From positions 43,703,520 through 43,767,519 of the forward strand of contig NC_056762.1 of NCBI RefSeq assembly GCF_018687715.1: a stretch of 64,000 nt of DNA, given 5' to 3'. Positions within the stretch are counted from its first letter, which is position 1. Each line of letters starts with the position of its first letter. Positions 26,110-35,562 of this stretch are shown one piece after another. Source of the DNA: Carya illinoinensis. Its lineage: Eukaryota > Streptophyta > Magnoliopsida > Fagales > Juglandaceae. Under the pieces are notes generated by a model. The model saw only the letters and a list, made by a program, of their open reading frames with translations. It was not told the DNA's origin and made no database searches. Both the position numbers and the translations under genes were made by a program.

Positions 26110-26590
26110 CACCATTTTAGGCAGCCTCCGCCGGTGGGCTTGGTGGCAGAGCACTCACCGGAGTGCTCTGAACACCACGGGCTGCAGCAGCCGGAGTGGG
26201 CTGCTCCCATTGTGCAGCACCACTCCTTGGCATGCGGCAGCCGTGGTGTATGCTGCCCATCTTGGTTGGGCAGCACCACTCGGTGCCAGCATCACCATGT
26301 GGTGCCAGCGGCACCACGGTGCGAGCAGCACCACGGTGCGAGCCCGCAGCACCATGGTGCGATAGGCACCACGGTGTGGGCTGCAGCACCGTGTGCGCTC
26401 AGCACCAAAAAAATGGTGCTCGGTGCACCAGTGGGTGCTTGCCACCCATGGAGGTGTCCTCGGCACCATGTGGTGCGAGGACCACCCGTGTGGTGCTAGC
26501 AGCAACCATGTGGTTGCCCAGCCACCACCATGGTGCGCTCCGTGCCTCTGCGCATGGCAAATACACTGCCATGTGCAGTATCACACAGTG
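26110..26590 (-). repeat. GC-rich hairpin array in Copia leader
   Basis: Between the PBS and gag start (on the element's sense strand) lies about 480 bp packed with short palindromes of the type GCACCAYGGTGC. Examples: GCACCACGGTGC (twice, about 26310-26338), GCACCATGGTGC (about 26348) and GCACCATGTGGTGC (about 26463). The surrounding sequence is strongly AT-rich. The overlapping 60-166 codon ORFs on both strands are by-products of the repeat and are not called as genes. Confidence 0.75.
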
Positions 26591-26592
26591 CT

Positions 26593-26596
<4 letters not shown>

Positions 26597-26627
<31 letters not shown>
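26597..26627. repeat. (AT)n microsatellite in Copia leader
   Basis: About 15 AT dinucleotides directly beside the hairpin array. Confidence 0.9.
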
Positions 26628-26629
<2 letters not shown>

Positions 26630-26926
26630 ATTTAAAAAAAAACAATATAATACATATTCTCAATGCATAAAAAGAAAACTGTTAAAACACATCTAGCAAT
26701 ATAGCGTGATGCTCATGTAAACAGAGATCATATATAAAAACTTACGATAATAGATCATGGCATTTCTAACAGTCTCATACATGTTTTAATAAACAGAGAC
26801 TAAACCCAATATTTATAAACATGATCATATTCACAGAACGTAAGAAAAAAAAAATATATACATTACATGAACAAGAAACAGAGACATATTTCACTGGGAA
26901 CAACTAACGTAATGCTCTGATACCAA

Positions 26927-27329
26927 TGTAAGCAATTATATAAACATACACAGCGGAAGAAATACCTCAAGAATAGTCTGTATAGTTGTTCCACGAGTGA
27001 ATCCAGTGTTCAAATAGTTTTCTCCACTCAGTGCGGTGAATGTGCTACGTAGATGAATCTAGAGACACATTCAAAATGCCCACAGCCTAAGTATTTTCAC
27101 TCACAGACAGAGAGAGACTTTTCCAAGAGAGAGTTACCTCTGCCAAGGTATGGAAGGAGGCATTTATCAGTCGTCCGTGCCCCTTCATATGGTAACCGTT
27201 GGCTGGCCATTTATGGCCAGCCAAAGTTACGGCCCTTGACTCCAGGCATAACGCCTGGAGTAATGCCAGCATCTCAAAAAAGGTAAGAGGCAAGGGCATG
27301 CCCACTAAGGGCGCCCCTGCTTTATTACA
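26927..27329 (-). repeat. 5' LTR of antisense Copia (403 bp)
   Basis: It lies next to the PBS, so it is the 5' LTR on the minus strand. It carries a hairpin with 10-bp arms GGCTGGCCAT/ATGGCCAGCC (27201-27222), one arm of which is missing from the partner LTR. Confidence 0.93.
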
Positions 27330-27334
27330 TCTTT

Positions 27335-28297
27335 CGACAATTGACAACACTTAAAAACAAAAAAAAAAAATCTCGACAATTGGCAATTATCTTAACTTGA
27401 ATCGTTTCCCTTGTACTAACTTAAATTTTAACTTTTTTCTTTCCCTTTTGGTTTACTTATGTATATCATGTATTCAACGTGCATAGATATGAATATGTGT
27501 ATTCTTTCACACTGGTTGAGGATTCATCTATACCATTCATGTAATCGTGTATTGCCCAACGGGAATGGATAAAGGTTGGTTCAGTCGATACCTCCTCTTT
27601 TGGCAAACAAGAGGGCTGTGACTGTTTTATGAAGCGGCATGCTTTGTTTTATCAAATTTCCTTGCATTTTTGCCGGAGCTAAGATAGTGGTGTCTGCTTC
27701 CAGGACTATCATGCGGGTAGCATAGCTGGTGTTGCATAATATATTGTGTACGTACTAGTTTAAGTTTTTGTGATAATAGTTTACCAACAGTGGGATTCGT
27801 TAATTTTGCCACAACATGGTAGTGCCCTTTATGCGTGTCTTGAACTTTAACTTTTACTTGTGCCAATAATGGTGCTATGAATTGGAATGAATATGCATCT
27901 TCTTGAAAAGTTCCACATGGCTACTGGCCGAAGGTGGCCTTACATTGACAAAAACCACTTATTAGTTGGCAACGAGTTAATAACTATATATAAACAACTA
28001 AATAGGCAATGTTAGGTTCTAATGTTTTTGTGCCCTTACGGGTCTTAGGCTGACCAGTTCTGTAAGATTTTTTAAAGTTTTATTCACCCAATCTAACATT
28101 TATTATGCTATTATCCTTCTACTTTCCACGTCAGTGCCTAAACATATATTCATTTGCACTCTATTTCGTCATTTTATACGAATCTTAAATGTTAAGAAGG
28201 TTTTGTAGCGTGTTTGTGGGTATCATTTGCTGAAATTCTTCTACCATGTATTTATGTGAGTAAGTTTTACTCGATTAATTTATCTTTTATCTTTCAG
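27335..28297 (+). other. Remaining 5'UTR intron of the SNARE gene (inferred)
   Basis: AT-rich sequence between the Copia element and the acceptor TTTCAG ending at 28297. No gene or repeat was recognised. Confidence 0.45.
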
Positions 28298-28654
28298 GGC
28301 AAATGGCTTTGTCTGCAGACTCATGGATGAAGGAATATAATGAAGCATTAAAACTTGCTGATGATATCAATGGCATGATTTCTGAACGAAGTTCATTTCC
28401 TGCATTGGGAGCAGATGCTCAGCGTTATGCATCTGCTATACGGAGGAAGATCACAATTTTAAGGACTAGACTTGATAGCATACAGTCCCTCTTGTTGAAG
28501 CTCCCTGGAAAGCTGCCAATGTAAGTTTTCTTCTTTTAGCTGCAATTGATCTTTTAAGTAAAGGACTGGCATTCACTACAAAATCGATTTAACCAAACCA
28601 TGCCTTCCTTTTTCGTATGCTCATATTGTTTGTATATTTACAATGTTTTTCTGA

Positions 28655-28940
28655 TATAATAATGTGCTATTCTTTTGCATATGTTGCCACGAGGAAGGTG
28701 ACCGTGTTAATAGTTATGGTATGCTGCTGATCAATATGATTCTCTGGTGATGAGGAGTTCATTGCTTCGATGGGTTTTTTTTGTTTGGTCTTAAATATTA
28801 TAATAATGTGCTATTCTTTTGCATATGTTGCCATGAGGAAGGTGCCCGTGTTAATAGTTATGGTGTGCTGGTGATTCATATGATTCTCTGGTGATGAGGA
28901 GTTCATTGCTTTGATGGGTTTTTATTTTTTGTTTGGCCTT
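28655..28940. repeat. 143-bp tandem duplication in SNARE intron
   Basis: The block starting AATGTGCTATTCTTTTGCAT at 28661 recurs at 28804, and the similarity continues for the full 143-bp period (GATTCTCTGGTGATGAGGAG and later blocks) with about ten differences. It is intronic. Confidence 0.8.
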
Positions 28941-29990
28941 AAATATTATGCATTGTTATTTTAAGAAGGATTTGATCTACTTATCTCATGTCCTTGCTTT
29001 GGAAAACCTATAGCCAAATATAGCGAGTTGATGTTCTTCCAAATCTCAGTCGTTTTTCTTACTCAGAAATCATATGGATGTGAAAGAAATAAAAGAAGTC
29101 AAGTGTGAGTGAAAATGCTAACTGGTTGATATTTTTGTGCTGTAACATAGAAGTCTCACCTCCTAGATTTCGGGTGCAATATTATGTGCTGTTGGGAAAG
29201 TTCACGACTTAAACTGCCAGTTGCCATGCTCTGCCATGAAGTCTAATGCAGGTTGGATTGTAAACTAGAAAAGAAAAGGATAATTAGGAATTGGAAGAGA
29301 TTGCTTCAAATGTTTGGGTTATCTTTTATCAGTTTTCGTAATATCCTTTTTCTATCAATCGCCTGCAGTGTGTATCTGTAATAATTAAAGCTTATGTTAA
29401 GTATCTCAATTCCATGATGTGTAATCCCAAAAGCCTTGAGGTTGCTGATTTATCTATTAAGAAAATTCCGTATCTTGTAGGTACCCCAGTTCTTCACCGT
29501 CGTAGTGAAAAGTATACTTCCTCTTTGATCAAGTTGACAATACTTGCTTATCGGTTTCTTGAATTGGCATTCCAAATAAACTTCCTAATTGTTTGTTTCT
29601 GAAGTTTATTGGTCTGCTCATGTTGATACACAAATTGGAGTAGGAGATGAATCGTCGTAAGGACATGATTGCAAATTTGAGATCAAAAGTTAACCAGATG
29701 GCTTCGACATTGAACATGTCAAACTTTGCAAACAGGGACAGCTTGCTTGGTTCTAAAATGAAGCCAACTGAAGCCGTGAGAAGAACAGTTGGCTTGGACA
29801 ACTCTGGCCTGGTTGGGCTTCAACGACAAATTATGAAAGGCAAGTTGATAATCAAGTATTGAGATAACATTTCTCCTTGTTAGATGGTATTGCTTATGTT
29901 TCTGCAATATTGATCTTTATGTGATATGCTTTCGAAGCAGAGCAAGATGAAGGTCTTGGAAAGTTGGAGGAGACCGTCGTAAGTACAAAA

Positions 29991-30514
29991 TGTTGAGTAA
30001 TGTGGAGTCTGGTTCACACCGCTCGAGCGGAGTCATTGGCCGCTCGAGCGAAGTCAGGCAGAGTCGAACGCTCGATGTTGGCTCGACAGTGAGCTCGAGC
30101 AGGAGGAGTTCGCTCGAGCGGAGGCATTGGCCGCTCGAGCGAAATCAGGCAGAGTCGAACGCTCGACGTCAGCTCGACAGTGGGCTCGAGCGGGATGCGG
30201 AAGGGAAGTTCGCTCGACGCGCGCTCGACACGCCGCTCGAGCGAACATGCGTTTTAGGGATTCCGCCGTTTGAACTATATATATGATTTTTGCCTCTTTT
30301 GTCTGTAACAGAGCAGCTACGAAAACACTGTGGATGAACAGTGTTGTGACCCATCTTGTAGTGTGATTCCTCAATAATAAAAATCCTCTGCAGCTCCCGT
30401 GGACGTAGGCAATTTGCCGAACCACGTACATCTTGTGTCGTGTGTGATTGCGTGTGTGATCGTTTTCTCATTCGGTGTTATTTTTCAATTCATTGTCATC
30501 GTTTTTTCACAACA
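29991..30514 (+). repeat. 5' LTR of intact Copia
   Basis: 524 bp. The first half contains five perfect CGCTCGAGCG palindromes and about eight further GCTCGA half-sites. A 91-bp unit is tandemly repeated (starting 30021 and 30112). A TATATATATGA string (about 30277-30287) may be the TATA box and AATAATAAAAAT (about 30373) resembles a polyadenylation region. Confidence 0.95.
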
Positions 30515-30516
30515 AT

Positions 30517-30528
30517 TGGTATCAAGAG
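30517..30528 (+). promoter_or_regulatory. Primer-binding site (initiator Met-tRNA)
   Basis: TGGTATCAAGAG lies 2 nt after the 5' LTR. It differs from the common TGGTATCAGAGC mainly by one extra A. Confidence 0.8.
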
Positions 30529-30554
30529 TCAAGGTTCGGGTCTGAGGAGAAACG

Positions 30555-33500
30555 ATGGCTGGAGATGAATTGAAGGTATCGGGGATCGAGAAGTTTGATG
30601 GCACGGATTTTGGATACTGGAGGATGCAGATAGAGGACTACCTCTATGGGAAGAAACTCCATCTTCCACTATTGGGGCAGCAACCGGAAAAGATGGATGA
30701 TGCTAGTTGGAATCTGTTGGATCGACAGGTTCTGGGGGTTATTCGATTGACCCTGTCGAGATCCGTTGCACACAACGTCATCAAGGAGAAGACGACGGCG
30801 GATCTCATGGCGGCTTTGTCAGGTATGTATGAAAAGCCGTCAGCGAATAACAAGGTACATCTGATGAAAAAGTTATTCAATTTGAAAATGGCAGATAGTA
30901 CGTCTGTTGCACAACATCTGAATGATTTTAATACTATCACAAATCAATTGTCGTCTGTTGAAATTGAATTTGATGATGAGATACGTGCACTGATACTATT
31001 GGCTTCATTGCCAAATAGTTGGGAAGCCATGAGAATGACTGTTAGTAATTCTGCTGGTAAAAATAAACTGAAGTATGATGATATTCGTAATTTGATTTTG
31101 GCTGAGGAGGTGCGCAAGAAAGATTCAGGCGAGACCTCGGGTTTGAGTTCAGCCCTGAATGTTGAATCTCGAGGGAGATCACATGACAGGAATTCAAACA
31201 GAGGAAGATCAAAATCAAAGTATAGGGGCAAGAGCAAGTCGAGGCCTGGTCAGCAGGCAACTTGCTGGAATTGTGGCAAAGCTGGTCACATAAAGAAAAA
31301 CTGCAAAAACCCCAAGAAGACGGAGAATGATAGTGCTAATGTGGTAACTGAAGAAGTACAGGATGCACTATTGCTTGCAGTTCATAGTCCAGTTGATGAC
31401 TGGATACTGGATTCAGGGGCTTCCTTCCATACATCTTCCCACCGGGAACTAATGAGGAATTATGTTGCAGGTGATTTTGGGAAGGTATATTTGGCTGATG
31501 GTGAGGCTTTGAATGTAGTGGGGATGGGAGACATTGACATTGCACTCCCTGGCAAGAACAAATGGACCTTGCAAAAGGTCAGGCACATTCCTGAGTTGAA
31601 GAAGAACCTCATTTCTGTTGGGCAGCTTGATGAGTGTGGTCATTCAGTGGTGTTCTCAGATAGCACCTGGAAGGTCACAAAAGGGGCATTGGTACTAGCT
31701 CGGGGTAAGAAAACTGGTACACTTTATATGACTACTGGTTTAATTGACACTATTGCTACTACCGTTGCAGAGAGCACAGCAGATTTGTGGCATTGTAGGC
31801 TTGGCCATATGAGTCAGAAGGGCATGACGGAACTTCTGTCTAGAGGCAAGCTACCAGAACTGAAGACAGTTGATCTCGGTATGTGTGAGAGTTGTGTTAT
31901 GGGGAAGCAAAAGAAGGTCAGCTTCTTGAAAAGTGGCAGGACGCCAAAGACAGGAAGACTTGATCTTGTGCACACAGATGTGTGGGGTCCTTCTCCAGTT
32001 GCATCTCTTGGAGGTTCTCGCTACTATGTTACGTTCATTGATGACCATAGTAGAAAGGTATGGATTTATTTTTTGAAACATAAATCTGAAGTATTTAATG
32101 TTTTCAAAATTTGGAAAGCCATGGTTGAGACAGAGACAGGCTTGAAACTGAAGTGTTTGAGGTCTGACAATGGTGGTGAGTATGTTGATGGCGGGTTCAA
32201 GGAGTACTGTGCAGCTCAGGGTATCAGAATGGAGAAGACCATTCCTGGGACACCACAACAAAATGGAGTTGCTGAGCGTATGAACAGGACCATTAATGAG
32301 CGTGCTAGAAGCATGAGGTTGCACGCTGGACTACCACCCACTTTCTGGGCAGATGCAGCCAGCACTGCCGTTTATTTGATAAACAGAGGGCCATCAGTTC
32401 CACTGGATTGTGGATTGCCTGAGGAGGTTTGGAGCGGGAAAGAGGTTAAGTTTTCTCACCTTAAAACCTTTGGTTGTCTTTCTTATGTGCTTGTTGATTC
32501 TGATGCTCGCAGTAAGCTTGAGGCTAAGTCAAAGAAATGCTATTTCATTGGCTATGGAGACGAGGCATTTGGCTATCGTTTCTGGGATGATCAGGGTCGG
32601 AAAATCATAAGAAGCAGGAATGTGATTTTCAATGAGAAAATGATGTACAAGGATAAGTCGAGTACAGTTTCTGCAGTAGCTCCTCAGGAGTCCGAGTTTG
32701 TAGGATTGGATGACCTACCAGAGGTCACAGTGCAGTGTAGAGATGAGAGTGACGGGGAGAGTGGGTCCAGTACACCCATTCCTATTATTCCGCAGGCAGT
32801 TTCAGAACCGTCTACTCCTACAGTTGCAATTCGCAGGTCAGTTAGGACTATACGTCCCCCACAGCGTTTCTCACCTACTTTGAATTACATTCTGTTGACA
32901 GATGGTGGAGAACCGCAGAGTTATGAAGAAACCTTGCAAGATGAGAATTCTAGCAAGTGGGAGCTGGCCATGAAAGACGAGATGGATTCCTTGCTAGGGA
33001 ATCAGACATGGGAGTTGACAGAACTTCCATCAGGGAAGAAGGCATTACACAACAAGTGGGTGTACCGGGTGAAAACTGAGCATGATGGCAGTAAGAGGTA
33101 CAAGGCTAGACTTGTTGTAAAAGGCTTTCAGCAAAAGCAGGGTATTGACTACTCTGAGATCTTTTCTCCTGTGGTAAAGATCACAACTATCAGGATGGTA
33201 CTGGCTATGGTTGCCACTGAAGATCTATTTCTTGAGCAGTTAGATGTGAAGACAGCCTTTCTTCATGGAGACCTTGAAGAAGACATCTACATGCACCAGC
33301 CTGAGGGGTTTGTGGTACAGGGAAAGGAAGGTTCAGTTTGCAGACTGAAGAAGAGCTTGTATGGCCTGAAGCAAGCTCCTAGACAGTGGTACAAGAAATT
33401 TGACAACTTTATGCACAGTGCAGGGTATATTAGATGTCAGGCAGATCACTGTTGTTATGTCAGGCATTTTGACAATTCTTATATTATTTTGCTATTGTAT

Positions 33501-34460
33501 GTGGATGACATGCTTATTGCAGGGGCTAGTATTGATGAGATCAATAATCTGAAGAAGCAGATGTCAGAGCACTTTGCAATGAAGGATTTGGGAGCTGCAA
33601 AGCAAATCCTTGGCATGAGAATTGTCAGAGACAGAGTCAGAGGTACGTTGAGACTCTCACAGGCTGAGTATGTGAAAAAGGTACTCAGCAGGTTCAATAT
33701 GGACAAGGCCAAACCAGTTGGCACACCCTTGGGAAGTCACTTCAGACTCAGCAAGAATCAGTCACCAGAGTCAGAGGAGGAACGAGATTACATGAGTAAG
33801 GTTCCTTATGCCTCAGCCATTGGTTCACTTATGTATGCTATGGTTTGTACAAGACCGGATATTGCCCATGCAGTGGGAGTTGTGAGTAGATACATGAGTA
33901 ACCCAGGAAAGCAACATTGGGAAGCAGTGAAGTGGATTTTGAGGTACCTAAAGGGTTCCTCAGAAACCTGTTTATGTTTCTCTGGAGAGAGCTTGGAGGT
34001 GCAGGGCTATGTTGACGCTGATTTAGCTGGAGATATTGACAGTAGAAAGAGTACCACGGGCTTTGTTTATACACTTGGTGGTACTGCAGTGTCATGGGGT
34101 TCTAATTTACAGAAAACAGTTTCTTTGTCTACAACAGAAGCTGAGTATATTGCAGTGTCAGAGGCTGCAAAGGAGATGGTATGGCTACAAGGCTTCTTGG
34201 AAGAATTGGGTAAGAAGAATCAGAAAGGCACTCTCCACAGTGATAGTCAGAGTGCCATATTCCTTGCCAAGAATCCAGCATTCCATTCCAGGACCAAACA
34301 CATTCAGATCAGGTATCACTTCATACGGTCATTGTTAGATGACGGACAGTTGTTACTTGAAAAGATATGTGGAAGCAAGAACCCTGCTGATATGTTGACA
34401 AAGGGTGTTACGCTTGAGAAACTGAAGTTGTGCGCAACTTCAGTTGGTCTTCTAGAATGA
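30555..34460 (+). CDS. Copia Gag-Pol polyprotein, intact (1301 aa)
   Basis: One open frame. Gag begins MAGDELKVSGIEKFDG. A CCHC zinc knuckle (CWNCGKAGHIKKNC) lies at about 237-250. Protease follows with DSGAS near 286, then pre-integrase LWHCRLGHMSQKG near 410. Integrase catalytic residues are in VHTDVWGP (about 474), SDNGGEY (about 537) and NGVAERMNR (about 572). Reverse transcriptase has YVDDMLIAG near 982, and RNase H has STTEAEYIA near 1192 and DSQSAI. Together these make the capsid and the enzymes that copy the element's RNA and insert the DNA. No stop or frameshift was seen and every motif residue checked is present. The start is the first ATG after the PBS. Confidence 0.97.
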   Translation: MAGDELKVSGIEKFDGTDFGYWRMQIEDYLYGKKLHLPLLGQQPEKMDDASWNLLDRQVLGVIRLTLSRSVAHNVIKEKTTADLMAALSGMYEKPSANNKVHLMKKLFNLKMADSTSVAQHLNDFNTITNQLSSVEIEFDDEIRALILLASLPNSWEAMRMTVSNSAGKNKLKYDDIRNLILAEEVRKKDSGETSGLSSALNVESRGRSHDRNSNRGRSKSKYRGKSKSRPGQQATCWNCGKAGHIKKNCKNPKKTENDSANVVTEEVQDALLLAVHSPVDDWILDSGASFHTSSHRELMRNYVAGDFGKVYLADGEALNVVGMGDIDIALPGKNKWTLQKVRHIPELKKNLISVGQLDECGHSVVFSDSTWKVTKGALVLARGKKTGTLYMTTGLIDTIATTVAESTADLWHCRLGHMSQKGMTELLSRGKLPELKTVDLGMCESCVMGKQKKVSFLKSGRTPKTGRLDLVHTDVWGPSPVASLGGSRYYVTFIDDHSRKVWIYFLKHKSEVFNVFKIWKAMVETETGLKLKCLRSDNGGEYVDGGFKEYCAAQGIRMEKTIPGTPQQNGVAERMNRTINERARSMRLHAGLPPTFWADAASTAVYLINRGPSVPLDCGLPEEVWSGKEVKFSHLKTFGCLSYVLVDSDARSKLEAKSKKCYFIGYGDEAFGYRFWDDQGRKIIRSRNVIFNEKMMYKDKSSTVSAVAPQESEFVGLDDLPEVTVQCRDESDGESGSSTPIPIIPQAVSEPSTPTVAIRRSVRTIRPPQRFSPTLNYILLTDGGEPQSYEETLQDENSSKWELAMKDEMDSLLGNQTWELTELPSGKKALHNKWVYRVKTEHDGSKRYKARLVVKGFQQKQGIDYSEIFSPVVKITTIRMVLAMVATEDLFLEQLDVKTAFLHGDLEEDIYMHQPEGFVVQGKEGSVCRLKKSLYGLKQAPRQWYKKFDNFMHSAGYIRCQADHCCYVRHFDNSYIILLLYVDDMLIAGASIDEINNLKKQMSEHFAMKDLGAAKQILGMRIVRDRVRGTLRLSQAEYVKKVLSRFNMDKAKPVGTPLGSHFRLSKNQSPESEEERDYMSKVPYASAIGSLMYAMVCTRPDIAHAVGVVSRYMSNPGKQHWEAVKWILRYLKGSSETCLCFSGESLEVQGYVDADLAGDIDSRKSTTGFVYTLGGTAVSWGSNLQKTVSLSTTEAEYIAVSEAAKEMVWLQGFLEELGKKNQKGTLHSDSQSAIFLAKNPAFHSRTKHIQIRYHFIRSLLDDGQLLLEKICGSKNPADMLTKGVTLEKLKLCATSVGLLE

Positions 34461-34538
34461 AGACAGGAGCAGTGAGTTGCAGAGGTGGAGGATATCATGT
34501 TTGAGGAAGACGGTGATACAGCGAGTGTACCAGTCTCC

Positions 34539-34550
34539 AAGTGGGAGAAT
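34539..34550 (+). promoter_or_regulatory. Polypurine tract
   Basis: The purine-rich AAGTGGGAGAA directly abuts the 3' LTR. It is the usual primer site for plus-strand DNA synthesis. Confidence 0.75.
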
Positions 34551-35074
34551 TGTTGAGTAATGTGGAGTCTGGTTCACACCGCTCGAGCGGAGTCATTGGC
34601 CGCTCGAGCGAAGTCAGGCAGAGTCGAACGCTCGATGTTGGCTCGACAGTGAGCTCGAGCAGGAGGAGTTCGCTCGAGCGGAGGCATTGGCCGCTCGAGC
34701 GAAATCAGGCAGAGTCGAACGCTCGACGTCAGCTCGACAGTGGGCTCGAGCGGGATGCGGAAGGGAAGTTCGCTCGACGCGCGCTCGACACGCCGCTCGA
34801 GCGAACATGCGTTTTAGGGATTCCGCCGTTTGAACTATATATATGATTTTTGCCTCTTTTGTCTGTAACAGAGCAGCTACGAAAACACTGTGGATGAACA
34901 GTGTTGTGACCCATCTTGTAGTGTGATTCCTCAATAATAAAAATCCTCTGCAGCTCCCGTGGACGTAGGCAATTTGCCGAACCACGTACATCTTGTGTCG
35001 TGTGTGATTGCGTGTGTGATCGTTTTCTCATTCGGTGTTATTTTTCAATTCATTGTCATCGTTTTTTCACAACA
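34551..35074 (+). repeat. 3' LTR of intact Copia
   Basis: Identical to 29991-30514 over all 524 positions as compared by eye. Confidence 0.95.
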
Positions 35075-35493
35075 CAAAACATATTGCATTGGCAGTCAAT
35101 GAAGAGCTTGACCTACACACTAGGCTGATTGTATGTGTTTTATCCTGCCTCATTGATTCGTTTTGTTAATTGCCTTGCCTTCCCTTTTTTTCCCCCTTTA
35201 CATCTTTTGAGTGCCATTTAAAATTAATTACAAACCGTGTTGCTGTGAGTATTACCATTCCTTACTCTTCCATTTTGCAGGATGACTTGGACCAACATGT
35301 GTATGTTACAGACAGCAGGTTACGGGTAATACACTCAGCTGCCACTTTTATTAACTAGCACCACGAACTCTTGTTTGGCAAAGTGATGCGATTGCAGAAT
35401 GCAAAATAGAACAAAATAACTTTTGTAACGGTTCTTGTCTTAACCTGAGGTTTTTACAGAATGCTATCGTCATCACTCAATAAAATTTTTTTT

Positions 35494-35496
<3 letters not shown>

Positions 35497-35555
<59 letters not shown>
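35497..35555. repeat. (CT)n(TA)n compound microsatellite
   Basis: CT dinucleotides to about 35532, then TA dinucleotides. Located in the last intron of the SNARE gene. Confidence 0.9.

Positions 35556-35562
<7 letters not shown>

Larger units (their letters stand above)
19923..27329 (-). mobile_element. Ty1-copia LTR retrotransposon, antisense, 7.4 kb
   Basis: LTRs lie at 19923-20313 and 26927-27329, with TG..CA ends and a perfect TCTTT target duplication (19918-19922 and 27330-27334). On the minus strand the PBS TGGTATCAGAGCATTA (about 26925-26910) follows the right-hand (5') LTR. A purine tract AGTGGGAG (about 20323-20316) precedes the other LTR. The gag-pol frame on the minus strand has one internal stop. 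The LTRs differ by 3 transitions and one 12-nt gap, so the insertion is recent but not brand new. It probably sits in the 5'UTR intron of the SNARE gene in the opposite orientation. Confidence 0.93.
29991..35074 (+). mobile_element. Intact Ty1-copia retrotransposon in SNARE coding exon
   Basis: It is 5084 bp long, with LTRs at 29991-30514 and 34551-35074. I compared the two LTRs line by line and found no difference over 524 bp. The ends are TGTTG..CAACA. The target duplication CAAAA is perfect (29986-29990 and 35075-35079). The PBS TGGTATCAAGAG is at 30517 and a purine-rich tract AAGTGGGAGAA lies just before the 3' LTR. One uninterrupted Gag-Pol frame of 1301 codons follows. All parts expected of an autonomous element are present. 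Joining the flanks across one duplication copy restores the SNARE reading frame exactly, which proves the insertion point. Confidence 0.97.

Noticed and set aside
26117..26696. ORFs of 80-166 codons on both strands in the GC-rich part of the antisense Copia
   Set aside because: They arise from the repeated GCACC/GGTGC palindromes, are open in several frames at once and start or end in AT microsatellite.
29991..30514. CRISPR-like array suggested by repeated CGCTCGAGCG units
   Set aside because: Plant nuclear DNA; spacing is irregular and the sequence is plainly an LTR with an identical partner at 34551-35074.
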